Counted from the stretch's first letter, positions 25,222-36,644 are shown. The stretch is DNA of 64,000 bases from Buxus sempervirens (GCA_947561395.2 OX387186.1:45775220-45839219); one strand, 5' to 3'. Notes: generated by a model not told the origin, from the letters alone. Made by a program: numbers and translations.

Positions 25222-26846
25222 TAGGGTTGCAACTTGGTTCGGTTCGGTCCGGGTTGAAGCTAATCCAAGACCGAACCGAAATTATGTACATCAACCCAAA
25301 ACCGAACCGAACTGAATTTTAAACCGAACCGAAAATGATTTAAAAAACCGAAATCCAAACCGAACCGAACCAAACTCCATAAGGTCGGTTCAATTTGGTT
25401 AGGTATGGGTTGAACCGATTCGTACTTCTCCATTTCTGTACTTCTCTTTACTCAACTTCTTAAACCTTCTCCATTTCGAAAACCCTAAACCACCATTAAA
25501 AAAGATTGTCAAAATTTACATATCACAAACGCCTTGTTCAAGAGAGTTGACCACAATCAGCAATCACAACGGGCTTGGAAGTCCTCGCTGATGAAGAACC
25601 CACCTTCTCAATTGCCTTCACCACATCCAATCCTTTGACGACCTGGCCAAACACAACGTGCTTCCCGTCAAGCCAATCGGTCTTTGCAGTACAGATGAAG
25701 AACTGCGGTCCGTTCATTCCCAAACCCGCGTTCGCCAAGGAAAGGACACCCAGACCAGTGTGCTTCTTGATGAAGTTCTCATCAGCGAACTTGGATCCGT
25801 AGATCGACTCTCCACCGGTGCCGTTCCCCGCCGTGAAATCGCCTCCCTGACACATGAACCCAAGAATGACACGGTGGAAGCTTGAGCCCTTGTAGTGTAG
25901 GGGCTTGCCACTTTGACCGACTCCCTTCTCTTCGGTGCAGAGAGCTCGAAAGTTCTCAGCCGTGCGAGGAGTAACGCCGTTGAAGAGCTCCATCACTATC
26001 TTGCCGGCAGGAGCTCCGCCGACTGTCATATCGAAGAATACCCTAGGATTTGCCATCGCCGATCTGTTTTCCTCAATCTCTAGTGCAGAGAGCAGCAGAG
26101 ATTGAATGTAATAAAGCTTCAAAAACAACGTGAAGTAGAAATGAGAGAGGAAGACGAAGTAAGGAGAAGAGAAAGAAATGAAAGGGGAAGAAGAAACGAC
26201 AACTTATTGCGGATCATCGTGCTCTAGAGAAGATGATAGTGGGGCTCATCGAAAAGATGACACTGAGTTCAGCTTGCATTGGAAAAAATAGCGGAAAATA
26301 ACTTCCACCAAGTTTTGGCGGAAGCTATTTTGCTCCAATTTTTTTTCCTATGAAACAAACGAGAGAGGGAGAGAGCGAGACGAGAGTGAAGGAAGGAGGG
26401 AGAGACGAGAAGGAAGGAAGGAGGGAGAGAGGCGAGAGAGAGAGGGAAAGGAGATGTTACCTAAAGAAGACGAACAAAATGGGAATCGATGGTTGGCACT
26501 CAGCAGCAATGGGGGTAATGGGTTCTAGGGTTTGAAGATTGAATAAATGGTGAAGGAGATAGAATTAAGGGAGGGGTGGTTTGTAATTTTATTAAATTTG
26601 AAAGGTAAACTATAAACTGTAATATTATATATAATTCGGTTCAGTTCGGTTCGGTCTAAACAAATATCTTAATTCGGTTCGGTTCGGTTTAACCAATCAC
26701 CTAACCCAAAACCAAACCGATTTAATTCGGGTTAGGTTTCTTTGGACCAAAACCGAACCGAAGTTTTAAAAACCCGAACCGAACCGAACCGAAGTCGGTT
26801 TGGTTCGGGTTGGTTTCGGGTTTACCTAGCCCGAGTTGCAGCCCTA
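25222..26846. mobile_element. hAT-like element carrying a cyclophilin gene (Pack-type)
   Basis: The left end TAGGGTTGCAACTTGG and the right end CCCGAGTTGCAGCCCTA are inverted repeats. The flanks GTTCTAGC (25,214-25,221) and GTTCTAGT (26,847-26,854) are an 8-bp target duplication with one mismatch, as expected for hAT elements. Subterminal zones are packed with GGTTCGG/CCGAACC words on both sides (25,240-25,430 and 26,630-26,820). The interior holds a complete cyclophilin ORF and about 0.5 kb of its upstream sequence, and no transposase. It sits inside LTR1, so it moved after the LTR. Confidence 0.8.
25538..26056 (-). CDS. Cyclophilin-type peptidyl-prolyl isomerase, intronless, inside a hAT-like element
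   Basis: 172 aa starting [14 protein letters not shown] and ending VIADCGQLS, the normal length and ends of plant cytosolic cyclophilins. The frame stays open upstream, but the MANPRV start matches the family. It carries the plant-type extra loop ([14 protein letters not shown]) and the catalytic signatures SSFHRV (Arg), [14 protein letters not shown] and [10 protein letters not shown], so isomerase activity on Xaa-Pro bonds is plausible. Several normally invariant positions are changed: HRVILGF for [21 protein letters not shown] for the usual LSMANAGPGTNGSQ. That suggests relaxed or altered selection after capture. Many plant cyclophilin genes of this class are naturally intronless, so lack of introns alone does not prove a retrocopy. 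The upstream 26,060-26,560 is GA-rich and may be captured promoter or leader. Confidence 0.9.
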   Translation of the reverse strand: MANPRVFFDMTVGGAPAGKIVMELFNGVTPRTAENFRALCTEEKGVGQSGKPLHYKGSSFHRVILGFMCQGGDFTAGNGTGGESIYGSKFADENFIKKHTGLGVLSLANAGLGMNGPQFFICTAKTDWLDGKHVVFGQVVKGLDVVKAIEKVGSSSARTSKPVVIADCGQLS

Positions 26847-27584
26847 GTTCTAGTGCCCGGTTTTAACAGAAGAACCCGAGAGCTATTTCTTGGCCGCTTG
26901 AGACTGGCTCGAGCGACCCATTGAGCGAGCTTACCATAATTTCCATAATTTACACTTTTAGCCCAAATTAAACTACCATTTGATTTTATTCAAATCCAAC
27001 CTATGTACAAGTGAGAGTTAGGTGTCCAGGGGGTGTTCCAACTAGAAGTAACTAAAAATTCCAAATAACAAAGAATTTGGATACGTTTTTCAGGAGAAGG
27101 TCTTAGAAAGGTTTTCTGTCCTAGATTACTACAGGAATGGAATAACGTGATTCCACCACTCCAAACACCTTCTAAATAACCCTAAAAAGTATAAATCAAG
27201 AACCAAGACTGAAAAATACAAGTATCAAGAGAGTTGAGGCATAGGTTGCCCCAAGAGCCTTGAGATGTAGAAATTGTAAAGAACTTAACCTGTACCATTG
27301 ACCACAAACAAGAGTACACCACCTATGATCAAATGGGCTTCGGTCCAGTAATTGGCACATGATATGAGGGCATAGGCTCGTATGACATTTGTACCACCTC
27401 AAGGGCATTGGCCCATTATCTGAAACATAAGACAGGAAGGGCAGTGGCTTAGGAACATTGAGGATTATTGAGCAGAGGGCTTCGGCCCTACATACATGAC
27501 ATAAATTGCGTAGGAGGCAGTAGCCTAGAAATACACAATATATTTAGGGCATTGGCCCGTAGGTTTAGCATTCAAAATATGGGT

Positions 27585-28055
27585 AGTTCACCTCAATTTG
27601 AGGGTAGTGAACTGGTTCCATTACAAAGTGAATATTGGCAGATCGTGTATGCAGTTCACCTCAATTGAGGGTAGTGAATTAGTGTTCATTTCAATTTGGG
27701 GGTAGTGAACTAGCTTCTTCACAAAGCTTGGTATTGGTTGGTAATTATATGTAGTTCACCTCATATTGGGGGTAGTGAACTAGAGTTCACCTCAATTTGG
27801 GGGTAGTGAACTAGTTCCTTTATAAAAGTGATTATTGGTAAGTAAAATGTATAGTTCACCTCAATTGGGGGTAATGAACTAGTGTTCATCTCAATTTGGG
27901 GATAGTGAACTAGCTCATTCACGAGAGTGAGTAATGATAAGTAACATGTGCAGTTCACCTCAATTTGGGGATAGTGAACTAGCGCCTTCTCAGAAGCGAT
28001 TATTGGTAAGCAAAATGCATGGTTCAGTTCACCTCAATTTGGGGGTAGTGAACTG
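27585..28055 (+). repeat. Array of hairpin-forming AGTTCACC...GTGAACT units in LTR1
   Basis: Nine units of about 29 bp (AGTTCACCTCAATTTGGGGG then TAGTGAACT) have inverted ends AGTTCAC/GTGAACT. They start near 27585, 27652, 27683, 27751, 27785, 27852, 27884, 27950 and 28025, in pairs or singly, separated by short or about 35-45-bp spacers with GATTATTGGTAAG words. A degenerate tenth lies near 28,091. Just upstream, GGGCTTCGGTCC and GGGCATTGGCCC words recur at 27,338-27,560. Confidence 0.9.
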
Positions 28056-28874
28056 GTTCCTTCTCAATAACGATTATTGGTCAGTAGTGTGTGGTACACC
28101 TCATTTGAAGTAGTGAATCTTTGTTCACCCTGGCCTGGAGATAGAGGACTCGTATCCTCCACGCGAACTTCGAATCCGATACATTTACTATATAATGTCC
28201 ATTGATTGCAATTGATATGACTTGATGAACTGCACACTGAAGCACATGCATGCACTTGTTAAATGACACCATGTTGCAGTTGCTTCCGAAATATTTCAAC
28301 TACCCGCATGTCATGGTTTCATCGAGATATATTTGCATGAACTGTGTTTTACCGAATCATGCATATGTTGCTTACTGAGACATTCGTCTCATAGTTGCTT
28401 TCTATCTTATTTTTTAGATCCATCGACGTCCGGTGTGAAGGACCGGACTGGGGATAAAGGCAAGGAAAAGGCCATCGGGTACAGAGAAGAAGACTTCTAT
28501 AGGCCTTAGGCTTTTATTTGTAATGCATGTATAGTTTTGAATTGTAAACCCTTACATTGAGAGGAGTGATTAGTCACCCAATGTTTTGTAAACTAAACTC
28601 TCATGTTTTATTTCATATCAAAATATATATATGAACACTTTTGGATATGCACATGTATAAACTGTTGCACTAGCACTCGTTATGAAAAAAGGTTTTAAAA
28701 TCATTCGTGTTTTGTTGAGTAGAAAGGCCCACTTGCCACGGTCTGGAGCGGGTCGTGCTTTGGAGGGGCAGGCTTCGTTCTGGGGCGTGACAATAGCTAT
28801 TTTCCGAAAAATAACATACCTTTGGAAATCACGTATAACATTTTCAGAAAAATGGATCACGCTCAATATATAGC

Positions 28875-29333
28875 TAGGGTCAATTCGGTTTGGGTTGAGC
28901 TCAACCAACACTAAACTAAAAATATTTGCATTCAACCCAAATCGAACCAAACTGAATTGAAAACCGGACCAAAAACAAATAAAAACTGAAACCCAAATTG
29001 AACGGAGCCTAATTACATGAAATCAATTTAGTTCAGTTTGCTTCGGGTTAGACCAATACATACATGTTGTCAAACAAGGGTATTGTTCGTAATATCCTCA
29101 AAGTTTAAAGGTAAACGTTCAAATTTTAGATCGGTTCGATTCGGTTTGGTTTAGACAAATAATGAATTCGGTTCGGTTTCGATTCGATTTAATTGAGCAT
29201 CCAACCAAAAAACAAACATAGTTCGGTTTAGGGTTATTGAACCAAAACTAAACCGAACAACTAAAAACCAAACTGAACCGGTCGGTTTGGGTCGATTTGG
29301 GTTTGGTTTTAACTGGACTGAGTTGCACCCCTA
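28875..29333. mobile_element. hAT-like MITE, about 460 bp
   Basis: The left end TAGGGTCAATTCGG and the right end GAGTTGCACCCCTA are inverted. The flanks ATATATAG (28,866-28,873) and ATATCTAG (29,334-29,341) are near-identical 8-mers, so the ends may shift by a base. Like the 25.2-kb element, the interior is full of GGTTCGGTTT and AACCGAAC words on both sides. There is no ORF of note. Confidence 0.65.
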
Positions 29334-30659
29334 ATATCTAGCATAAGAAAATGAAAAACTCTCATTGTCAACTCTATTTTCCAATGCCCATCCAAACAGT
29401 CAAAAAACTTAGTGTGCGCACCTAAATTTGACCTAGATCGCACATGGGGTGCACGTGAGTTCGTGCGTGCCTCGGGACATTTTAGAGTCGCCACTGCTTG
29501 AGAGGTGCAGGCAGACACGGGGATTGCCTATCCGGGTCTAAGTCTGGTCTGCAGCTTATTAAAGATCTAGCTAAGTCTTCTGTTACGTCCGGGGAAGTCC
29601 GAAGACACCCCGTCTTGCCCCGTCGGTCTGACGGGTCCCTCGGGTCTCCCTGATTTTTGAGTCAAATTCACCATTCCTAAACCAGCATGCTTTCTTTTGG
29701 GTCTGGCGGGGACCTCTGGAGGTGTGGGCCCCTTTTATTCCATTTTTTATCTTTTTACTTAAGACATCTGGGTCGGATACAGGCCCCATTGGAAAGCCTG
29801 TAGGTTGCCAAGTTTGGGCTTGGGCTCAGTAGGGTTATTGGGTAACCCTATTTTGGTTTAGGTTATTTAAGCAATTATGTATCTTAATGGCTTAGTGGGC
29901 TTGGATTTGGCCCAATAGCATTTAAGCAAAGGCCTTGGGCCCGTTTGTTGAAAACAGGCTTGGTTTTGGGCCGGTTGATATGTGGGCCCAGGAGGTTCTG
30001 GTGGGCCCATTTAGGCCCACAGTCCACAATGGGCTTAGGATAGCCCAAGCAGTTGGAAGGGTCAAGCCAAGATGGTTCGGTCATGTAACGCCCCGGATCC
30101 GAGTCACATGAAAAACCCGTAACTCGTCTCCAGAGGTTATTATAAAACACAGGATCACAATATCAAAGTGAAGGAAAAACATGAGTACAACAATAGCTAT
30201 ATAACAGAGTGCGCTAAAATATTCCCAAACTAAAATAAAACTCACATGTCCAAGTAACTACCCGCAAGTATCGAGCTCTCCGAGAGTATCTGGAAACAAA
30301 ACGAAAGCAACGAGGTGAGATACGAATATCCCAGTGAGCAGCACATGCATGCACAAATACATTTATTTCAGTTCTAAAACATGCCACGGTTATAAACCAT
30401 ATACAATGATGATAACACACATATTCCGAAGAATCCGACTAAACTTCAATAATCCAATTCATATCAGAGCGGAAAACCATCAGGTAAATCAAGCAATAAC
30501 AATCCGTTTTCAATCCCGAAGCTATCGATAAAATAATGATTAACTGACAACAACATAGCAATTAACCATAATTTCGTATCTCAAGATATAATTCCAGATA
30601 TACCAATATCATATAACACAAAGTCTTCTCATAACCATGCCCACGCCTCCAAATGTATA

Positions 30660-31095
30660 TCCGGCCTACTCAGGGTTTTGGATATTGAAATGATTGCGTC
30701 ATCCAATGCAGGCCTACTCCCCGGGTTTCTGCATTGACAACCAGGCCTATTCAGGGTTTCTGGCTGCTCTACACCGGCGGGAGGTACAATACCCAATAAT
30801 TGGTAAACAATATTCCATGAGCCATAAATACCAACAAACCAGCGAATAAAACATATCACGTCAAACAAAATCAAATACCAACATTGGTCAATGTCATGAC
30901 TATTGTTTAGTTGATAAATTAAACATGCCAAGTAGACACTCCACACCTCCATGTACACAGTTCCGGCCTACTCAGGGTTTCGGAAACTCTGAAATGACGG
31001 CCTACTTAGGGTTTCGTCATCCAATGCAGGCCTACTCCCCGGGTTTCTGCATTGACAACCAGGCCTACTCAGGGTTTCTGGCTGCTCTACACCGG
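30660..31095 (+). repeat. GGCCTACTCAGGGTTT repeat cluster in LTR3
   Basis: The phrase GGCCTACTCAGGGTTT and close variants recur at about 30,663, 30,743, 30,965, 30,997 and 31,061, with related GGCCTACTCCCCGGGTTTC copies at 30,710 and 31,028. The block from TCATCCAATGCAGGCC to GCTCTACACCGG (about 30,697-30,777 and 31,017-31,095) is duplicated almost exactly. Confidence 0.85.
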
Positions 31096-32139
31096 TCGTG
31101 GCATCACACAAGGCCATGCAATTTCAACAACCAACAATAACATTACATTACTAAGCTTAGACTCTGGATCCAGGACAAGCTAAACCAGTAGTAAGTATAA
31201 AACTAGCAAATCAACCCAATGTATTTTCCATCATGTAAAACTGATATATATATAGATCAACATGTTCAAGTGCATACCATAGGTCACTTAGGACCAGCTT
31301 GCTCGCTCATGGAGTCCTCAAAGAAATTCTCAAATAATTTACCGGAACAGGATAAGATATGATTCTAAACCGACCACCGATATAAAACAATATTCAAGTA
31401 AATCATTCCTGAAGTGCACCGTGCATTCAAAGGTGAACTAGCATAATAGTGTAGATGTATTTCAGCAAAACAATATGGTTTCAAAACTGACTTTTCAGAA
31501 TAAAGCACATTATACAGAAATGATTTCAGCATCCAAACTTCGATTAAACATAATTCAGCAAAACATCTCCTAGATTCTCAATTTCGCTTTCATAATCCAA
31601 ATCAATCAAAACGAATGTTGTAAAGGCTTCAAAACACATTTGGATGAGTGGAATAGTCTTAGGATCTCCTATAAGGTCACCATACCAAAAAGCAATCAAT
31701 TCTGAGACAAAAAGTTTCGGACCTCTAAATATTCTAAGTCTAGTTAAAAACGTTGACTTTTGGTATATAATTTTTCTAGACAAATCTACAAGGAGTTTCG
31801 GGCTCAAATTTTGGTTGTAGTCTATTGAAGGGTAAACACATCTCCTAGAATTTTATGGGCTCCTGAATCACTCATCTGGGTATTAAAACCAAACCGGGAT
31901 TTTTGATAAAAACCGGGATTTAGGCATGAACTGGAAAGTTGACTTTTTATTGGCTAGGAATTAGACCTTGTAAGTATTTTTATTGGTTCCAAATAGGGGG
32001 TAAAACCTTATTTACATGTAAAGACTTAAGTAAATAGAGCAATAAATGCACAGGACATTTACTTAAATGTCTTTCATGTAATTAAGGGGCTACTTTCAAC
32101 AAATTCTACAATTCGGTAAGTATAATTGGGTATGCGCTC

Positions 32140-32400
32140 ACTTCCTGAAGTGAGCGCCAGGTGAGCACCAGTCAGCGGATAGGAAATAGGCTAAAATCGA
32201 CTATGCGCTCACTCGACGCTAAGTGAGCGCGAGCTGAGCGAGAGAAGGGCGCGAGAAGGGCACGGGATAGGCGCGAGAAAAGCGCGAGACATCTAAGTGG
32301 GCGCGAGCTGAGCGCCAAGTGGGCGCGAGCTCGGCGCCAGGTCAATATTTCTATGCGCCTACTTCCCGAAGTGGGCGCAAGTGGGCGCCAAGTGGGCGGA
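32140..32400 (+). repeat. GC-rich GTGAGCGC/GTGGGCGC word zone in LTR3
   Basis: Imperfect repeats of GTGAGCGC, GTGGGCGCGAGC, GAGCGCCAAG and GCGCGAGA fill about 260 bases inside otherwise AT-rich LTR sequence, with TATGCGC(T/C)(C/T)ACTTC openings at about 32,131 and 32,353. Confidence 0.8.
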
Positions 32401-33504
32401 TACCCACTGCGATTTTCGAGTCTCTGTTATTTCGAGATCTCCATGTCTGGCTGATTTTTTTCGGTCTGTAATTGTTCCAATACACTCCCAATGTTCCCAG
32501 AATACTTCCCAACCAGTTTTGGATTTAATCTAAACACCTTTAATTTCAAGTTGAATTTCAATCTCACGTTCGGACTCATGGTATTCCAGAAAAGCCAGAA
32601 ACTCACAATACAACCATGCAATTCAAAATACATCACGAATAAACTAAAACCTTAGTTGTAAATTAGTGCTACTCACCCTTATACGCTTATCCCAGAATAA
32701 AAGCTTATTCCACAACCGGCCGATCACGATTTCCGGATGCGCGTGAGGATGTGAAGGTAGCCGAACTATCCCCTGTTCGCGAGAGGAATAACCCACTCAA
32801 ATCTGTATCTCCGACTCCACTAATCCGGTCATAGCTCTCGCGGTTCTCTTCTCTTCCCAGTGAAACCCTAATCGCCACACCAGTAGCCGCAAAACACCAA
32901 ACCTCTTCAGTTACAAAAATACATACGAGCTTTCGAAAACCAAAAACCTAATTTCCCCTCCGGTGTTCAATTAACCCTCGGGATTCCTTATCTACCCCTC
33001 ATTCACTTGAGTTTACCCGGATTACTTATTTGCTAATTCCCTATTTACTACAATATTTTTTAGTTCGAAATTAATTACGTAATAATATTCCACCTCATTT
33101 TCTTTGCCAACTAATGACCACGATCTCCAGCAATAAATAAATTTTGATTAAACCTATCAATAAATCCTTGTGTTCATATTTTTGCATATATTTTATTTTA
33201 TCTACTATTTTATATTATTTATTTATTTTTTTCTACTCGAAACCTAATTTCCCCTTTAGTATAAATACCTTCCATACATATTGCCGCTCGACAACCTTTG
33301 AAAATCATTGATTCCGTGTACGCTCGTCCACCGAAATCCCTACGTATACCCGTATCTACTTAAGTTAATATGTACACATAATGAATTTTAATAAATAATA
33401 AATAAATAAAAGCTTAGCAAAAATCGGGGTTTTACAGGTCGGATTCGGGTCCAACTGGTTCCAAAAAATTGATTTTTTAAGTTATTTTAAAACTGCCCAT
33501 ATTT

Positions 33505-33605
33505 GCTATACGGGCTGGGCTAGCCTGTAAATATAATGCGGTTCAAGCCTGACCGTATAGTAAATACAGGCACGCCTGACCGTATAGTAAATACGGGCAC
33601 TTGCT
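33505..33605 (+). repeat. Direct repeat GCCTGACCGTATAGTAAATAC in LTR2
   Basis: Two near-identical copies of a unit of about 27 bp are preceded by a related CCATATTTGCTATACGGGC word. The motif mirrors the CCCGTATT...ACGGGC words near 34,500 at the other end of the same LTR. Confidence 0.8.
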
Positions 33606-34516
33606 TGATTTTACAGTTCTGGGCCGACTTCGGTCGGGATCAATTTGGTTGGCCTTCTGGGATGTCCGGCAGTTCTTGTTGGGATTTCCAGCTCCTCCAT
33701 TGCAAGGTATCTCCTCCATGTAGCTCCAAATGGACTTCTTTTAAGGTTTTTTATGATGGAAAGTTCCCATCTTCCACCTCTTGTTTAGATCAACCGTGAA
33801 TGTGCATGCCGATGAGCCTTAGAAAATAGGAAGGGGAGAATTAAGGATTACATCAGAATGTAAGCAGGACAGGACCCCTCCATAAAAGTGCCAAATAATG
33901 AAACTGTGATGAGTTATTTTGGGGTTAAAGGTAATTTTCTGCTCATACTTCATATGGGATCTCTCCTTCACCGTATGGAACTCAAGGCCATGCACAACAA
34001 GAGCAAACAAGTGAAATGGAAATAACGAAACAAACAGTAAATAAAGATAATTTAGAAACAAAGCCAAGTTTGAGATATGTTGAATATTACATTACCAGAA
34101 ATACACTTTTACTATTACCTTTCGACTTTGAAGAGTGATGGTTCTCCGAGTGATTTTGGCAGCGCTTCCGCGCTCCCGCTGATTTCCAAAAATGGGCTTG
34201 AAAAGGACCTCCTCTCTTTGAGTTGAAAGGGATTGAAGGTGAGGATGGAAGGTACAGTCTAGGGGTATTTTGGGAATATTTTTGGGCTGGTGGAGTTTTG
34301 TTAGAGCTTGGGCAGGAGTTGGACGTGGAAAAGGTAGAGAAATAGAGGGGGAAGGCTTAGGAGGACCAGCTTACACAAATGGGGGCTGGCCCCCTATTTA
34401 TAGGCAAAATTTTCGTGCCCGTAATTCAATTACGGGTGAAATTCCCACATTTTCAAATCTTGCCGAATCGGCCAGCTGTCGCCGTATGGGACGCGTGTCC
34501 GGCTTCTAGAAGGCTT

Positions 34517-34565
34517 GCCCGTATTTGAAGTACGGGCATGCCTCGCCCGCACTTCAAATACGGGC
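34517..34565. repeat. Perfect 15-bp inverted repeat in LTR2
   Basis: GCCCGTATTTGAAGT (34,517-34,531) and ACTTCAAATACGGGC (34,551-34,565) are exact reverse complements around a 19-base GC-rich loop, which itself contains an ACGGGC/GCCCGC pair. Confidence 0.95.
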
Positions 34566-35134
34566 GAGCACGTTTTTTAAATGCTAGATTTCAAACCTTT
34601 TATTAAATTTGGTTTATTTAAAAGATTTTATTCGATTTTCTTATTATTTTATTAAAAAATCTTGAGATTCTTCGTTATTACCATATTAAAATATTAAAAT
34701 ATCTTTTATTAAATGGTTTTTATTTATTTTATCAATTTATTTGTCTTTTTGCAGCTGTTTTTGCCACATGGGCAGTTTTCTTGAAACTTCAACTACCCAT
34801 AACTTCTTCGTCTGGTATCTGATTTCAGCAAACTTAGTATCGTTGGAATCACCTCGGAACCAACTATCCATCGGAATCAATTTGGGCAGCTGCATTGGGT
34901 TCAAACAAAAAGTCAACTTTTTGCTCCCCAAAAGTTTGACCGGCTCATAACTTCCTCATCCGGACTCTGATTCCAGCAAACTCAATTGCGTTATAATCGT
35001 GTCGAAAAGATCTTTTTAATGAGATGAAGTTTGATGGCCAATTCTCCTTATATTAAAAAGTCAATTTTTTGACCCCCTCAAGGTTTGACTTTTTGTTTTC
35101 TTTCTTTTAGGGGTGCAAAAATCAGGTGTCTACA

Positions 35135-36644
35135 CTTAGATTTTCCTAAAAATATTTTTCGAATAAATGTTTTCCAAAGAAAAATGTTTTACATCAAAAC
35201 AAATGTTTTAGTATCGAATCTCTCGGATCCAAGGTTCAATATACCCCACAAACCAACTCATCTTTATTTTATCACGCCTAAATTACCCAACGCTTTATAA
35301 TTTGCTATGTTTTCTGTTTCGCATGGGTTTTTTGTACCCCACTTAAAGTATAAGGAACTTTATTTCCGGTTTCAATTATAAAGTATAGTTCTAATTGGCT
35401 TGCATGGATCAATATGTTGTTTTGAAAACATAGTTCTCTTTCTCGGATTGATTGTCTAAAGTAATTTTTTCGTTCATTATATGGTTGTTCTTTTACATTA
35501 CAACAATAAATAACACTGAAAGTCGAATGTTCTTATTTATTTATTTCCCAATTTTATGTATGAAACTCTTGAATCTTTCTTTCATTTAATTTGTAGGATC
35601 ATGCTGATGTTAACAATTGTGGTAACATGAAGACGTTGAACTGACGCTATGTATAAAAATTGCTATGAGAAAGTTTCCATCTTTGAGCAGAAAAAAAAAA
35701 AAAAAAAAAAAGAGACCAAAACTTTTGAGGATCTTCAAACCCTTTTTTACATGTCATTTTAAATTATTCACCTCTTCGTACATGGCACGCATATTATTTC
35801 TCTTTTTTAATGATGGTTTTGAAAAGTACTTTTGCACATACAGAGACCAAAACTTATTGAGGAAATCATTTCTGAACAGGGTATGTTTTGTGCATTGCTT
35901 ATCAAAAAATTAAAAAAAATGTTTGGTCCATTTGCTTATGATAGTCTTGAAAATTACTTAAATAACTTCATGCCTTTCCTATAAGCATGTACTTTCTTAC
36001 ATCCATGACACAACAGATGAGATTCCCTTTTTTTTTTTAACTCACTTCTAGAATAAGTGATTTTCAGGAAATATATTGTTACTAGCATAAACCTATTTGC
36101 CCCACATTGCTAGTAAAACTAATATAACCTCTTCCCAATTATCCATCAAATTAATCTAAAGTGATTTTGATTGGCATGCATGATATTCTCATTATGCTTT
36201 TTTTTTCTATTTTTGGTAGATATAGTGGTAGAGGAATTTCTGCTGCTTCTAGAGCAATCTTTAATATTTTATTTAAAACAAATTTTTTTTATGCTTTCTC
36301 AAAAGAGTTTTTCATGGCAGCACAGGTTGCTTTGAGTGACAAATTAAAATTCGAGCTAAGGATGGACTACAATAAAATAATCCTTTGCTATAGCTTCCAT
36401 CGTTCTAGGCTTTTATGGAAAGATTGATTGACTAGTATATTCTGCTTTATTTTTTTTTAAAAAAAAATTTTTGTGTGCTAACATGTTTGTGTCAACAATG
36501 ACAAAGAAGCAAAAAAGATATATAAAACTTTGACTGACATATTATTATTTCTTTTTTTTTTGGTAGTGTCATATTATTATTTCTACTCACCTCATTTTAC
36601 ATCTACATAATTTTACTACCACGGTACAGTTTTTTCAACTATAA
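35135..36644. other. AT-rich intergenic DNA, no gene seen
   Basis: This continues the sequence that flanks the nested LTRs on the left; the TTTTCCAAAG/TTTTCC words match the 29.34-29.4 kb side. An A-homopolymer tract lies at about 35,690-35,711. The frames at 35,665-35,913 and 36,161-36,427 have no family features. Confidence 0.5.

Larger units (their letters stand above)
24310..28792 (+). mobile_element. Solo LTR 1 (Ty3-type), split by a hAT-like element
   Basis: It starts TGTGAAACCCCG and ends GGGGCGTGACA, i.e. TG...CA. It is flanked by ATAGT (24,305-24,309) and ATAGC (28,793-28,797), a 4-of-5 target duplication. No gag-pol frame exists inside, so this is a single LTR. Without the nested 1,625-bp element and one 8-bp duplication it is about 2.85 kb. 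Its ends resemble, in opposite orientation, those of LTR3 (TGTAACGCCCC...GGGGTTTTACA); this end pattern is common in plant chromoviruses such as Tekay-like elements, but the family is inferred. Confidence 0.7.
30084..33436 (-). mobile_element. Solo LTR 3 nested in LTR2
   Basis: On the plus strand it reads TGTAACGCCCCGG ... CGGGGTTTTACA, flanked by GGTCA (30,079-30,083) and GGTCG (33,437-33,441), a 4-of-5 target duplication. Length is 3,353 bp with no gag-pol frame. The minus-strand start TGTAAAACCCCG matches the start of LTR1 (TGTGAAACCCCG), which sets its orientation. It holds a GGCCTACTCAGGGTTTCGG array (30,660-31,090) and a GTGAGCGC/GTGGGCGC-rich zone (32,140-32,400). Confidence 0.7.
29413..35134 (-). 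mobile_element. Solo LTR 2, split by solo LTR 3
   Basis: A perfect CTTAG duplication flanks it (29,408-29,412 and 35,135-35,139). On the minus strand it starts TGTAGACACCTGATTTTTGC and ends GGTGCGCACA. Removing the nested LTR3 leaves about 2.36 kb. A CCTATAAATAGG word near 34,390 on the minus strand is a plausible TATA box. No gag-pol frame is present. It shares the TGTAGACACC start, the GTGGCGACTC word and a GCCCGTA-type repeat zone with LTR4 at 59.75 kb, so both belong to one broad LTR group. Ty3 type is inferred. Confidence 0.75.

Noticed and set aside
25575-25911. Three ORFs overlapping the cyclophilin in other frames
   Set aside because: They are shadows of the strongly supported cyclophilin frame.
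27585-28055. CRISPR-like look: palindromic repeats with spacers
   Set aside because: Units are unequally spaced, spacers share words, and the array lies in an LTR of a plant genome with no cas genes.
24310-28792. A DNA transposon with ends TGTGAAACCCC / GGGGCGTGACA
   Set aside because: The ends are only loosely inverted, the TG...CA termini and 5-bp duplication fit an LTR better, and LTR3 shows the same pattern.
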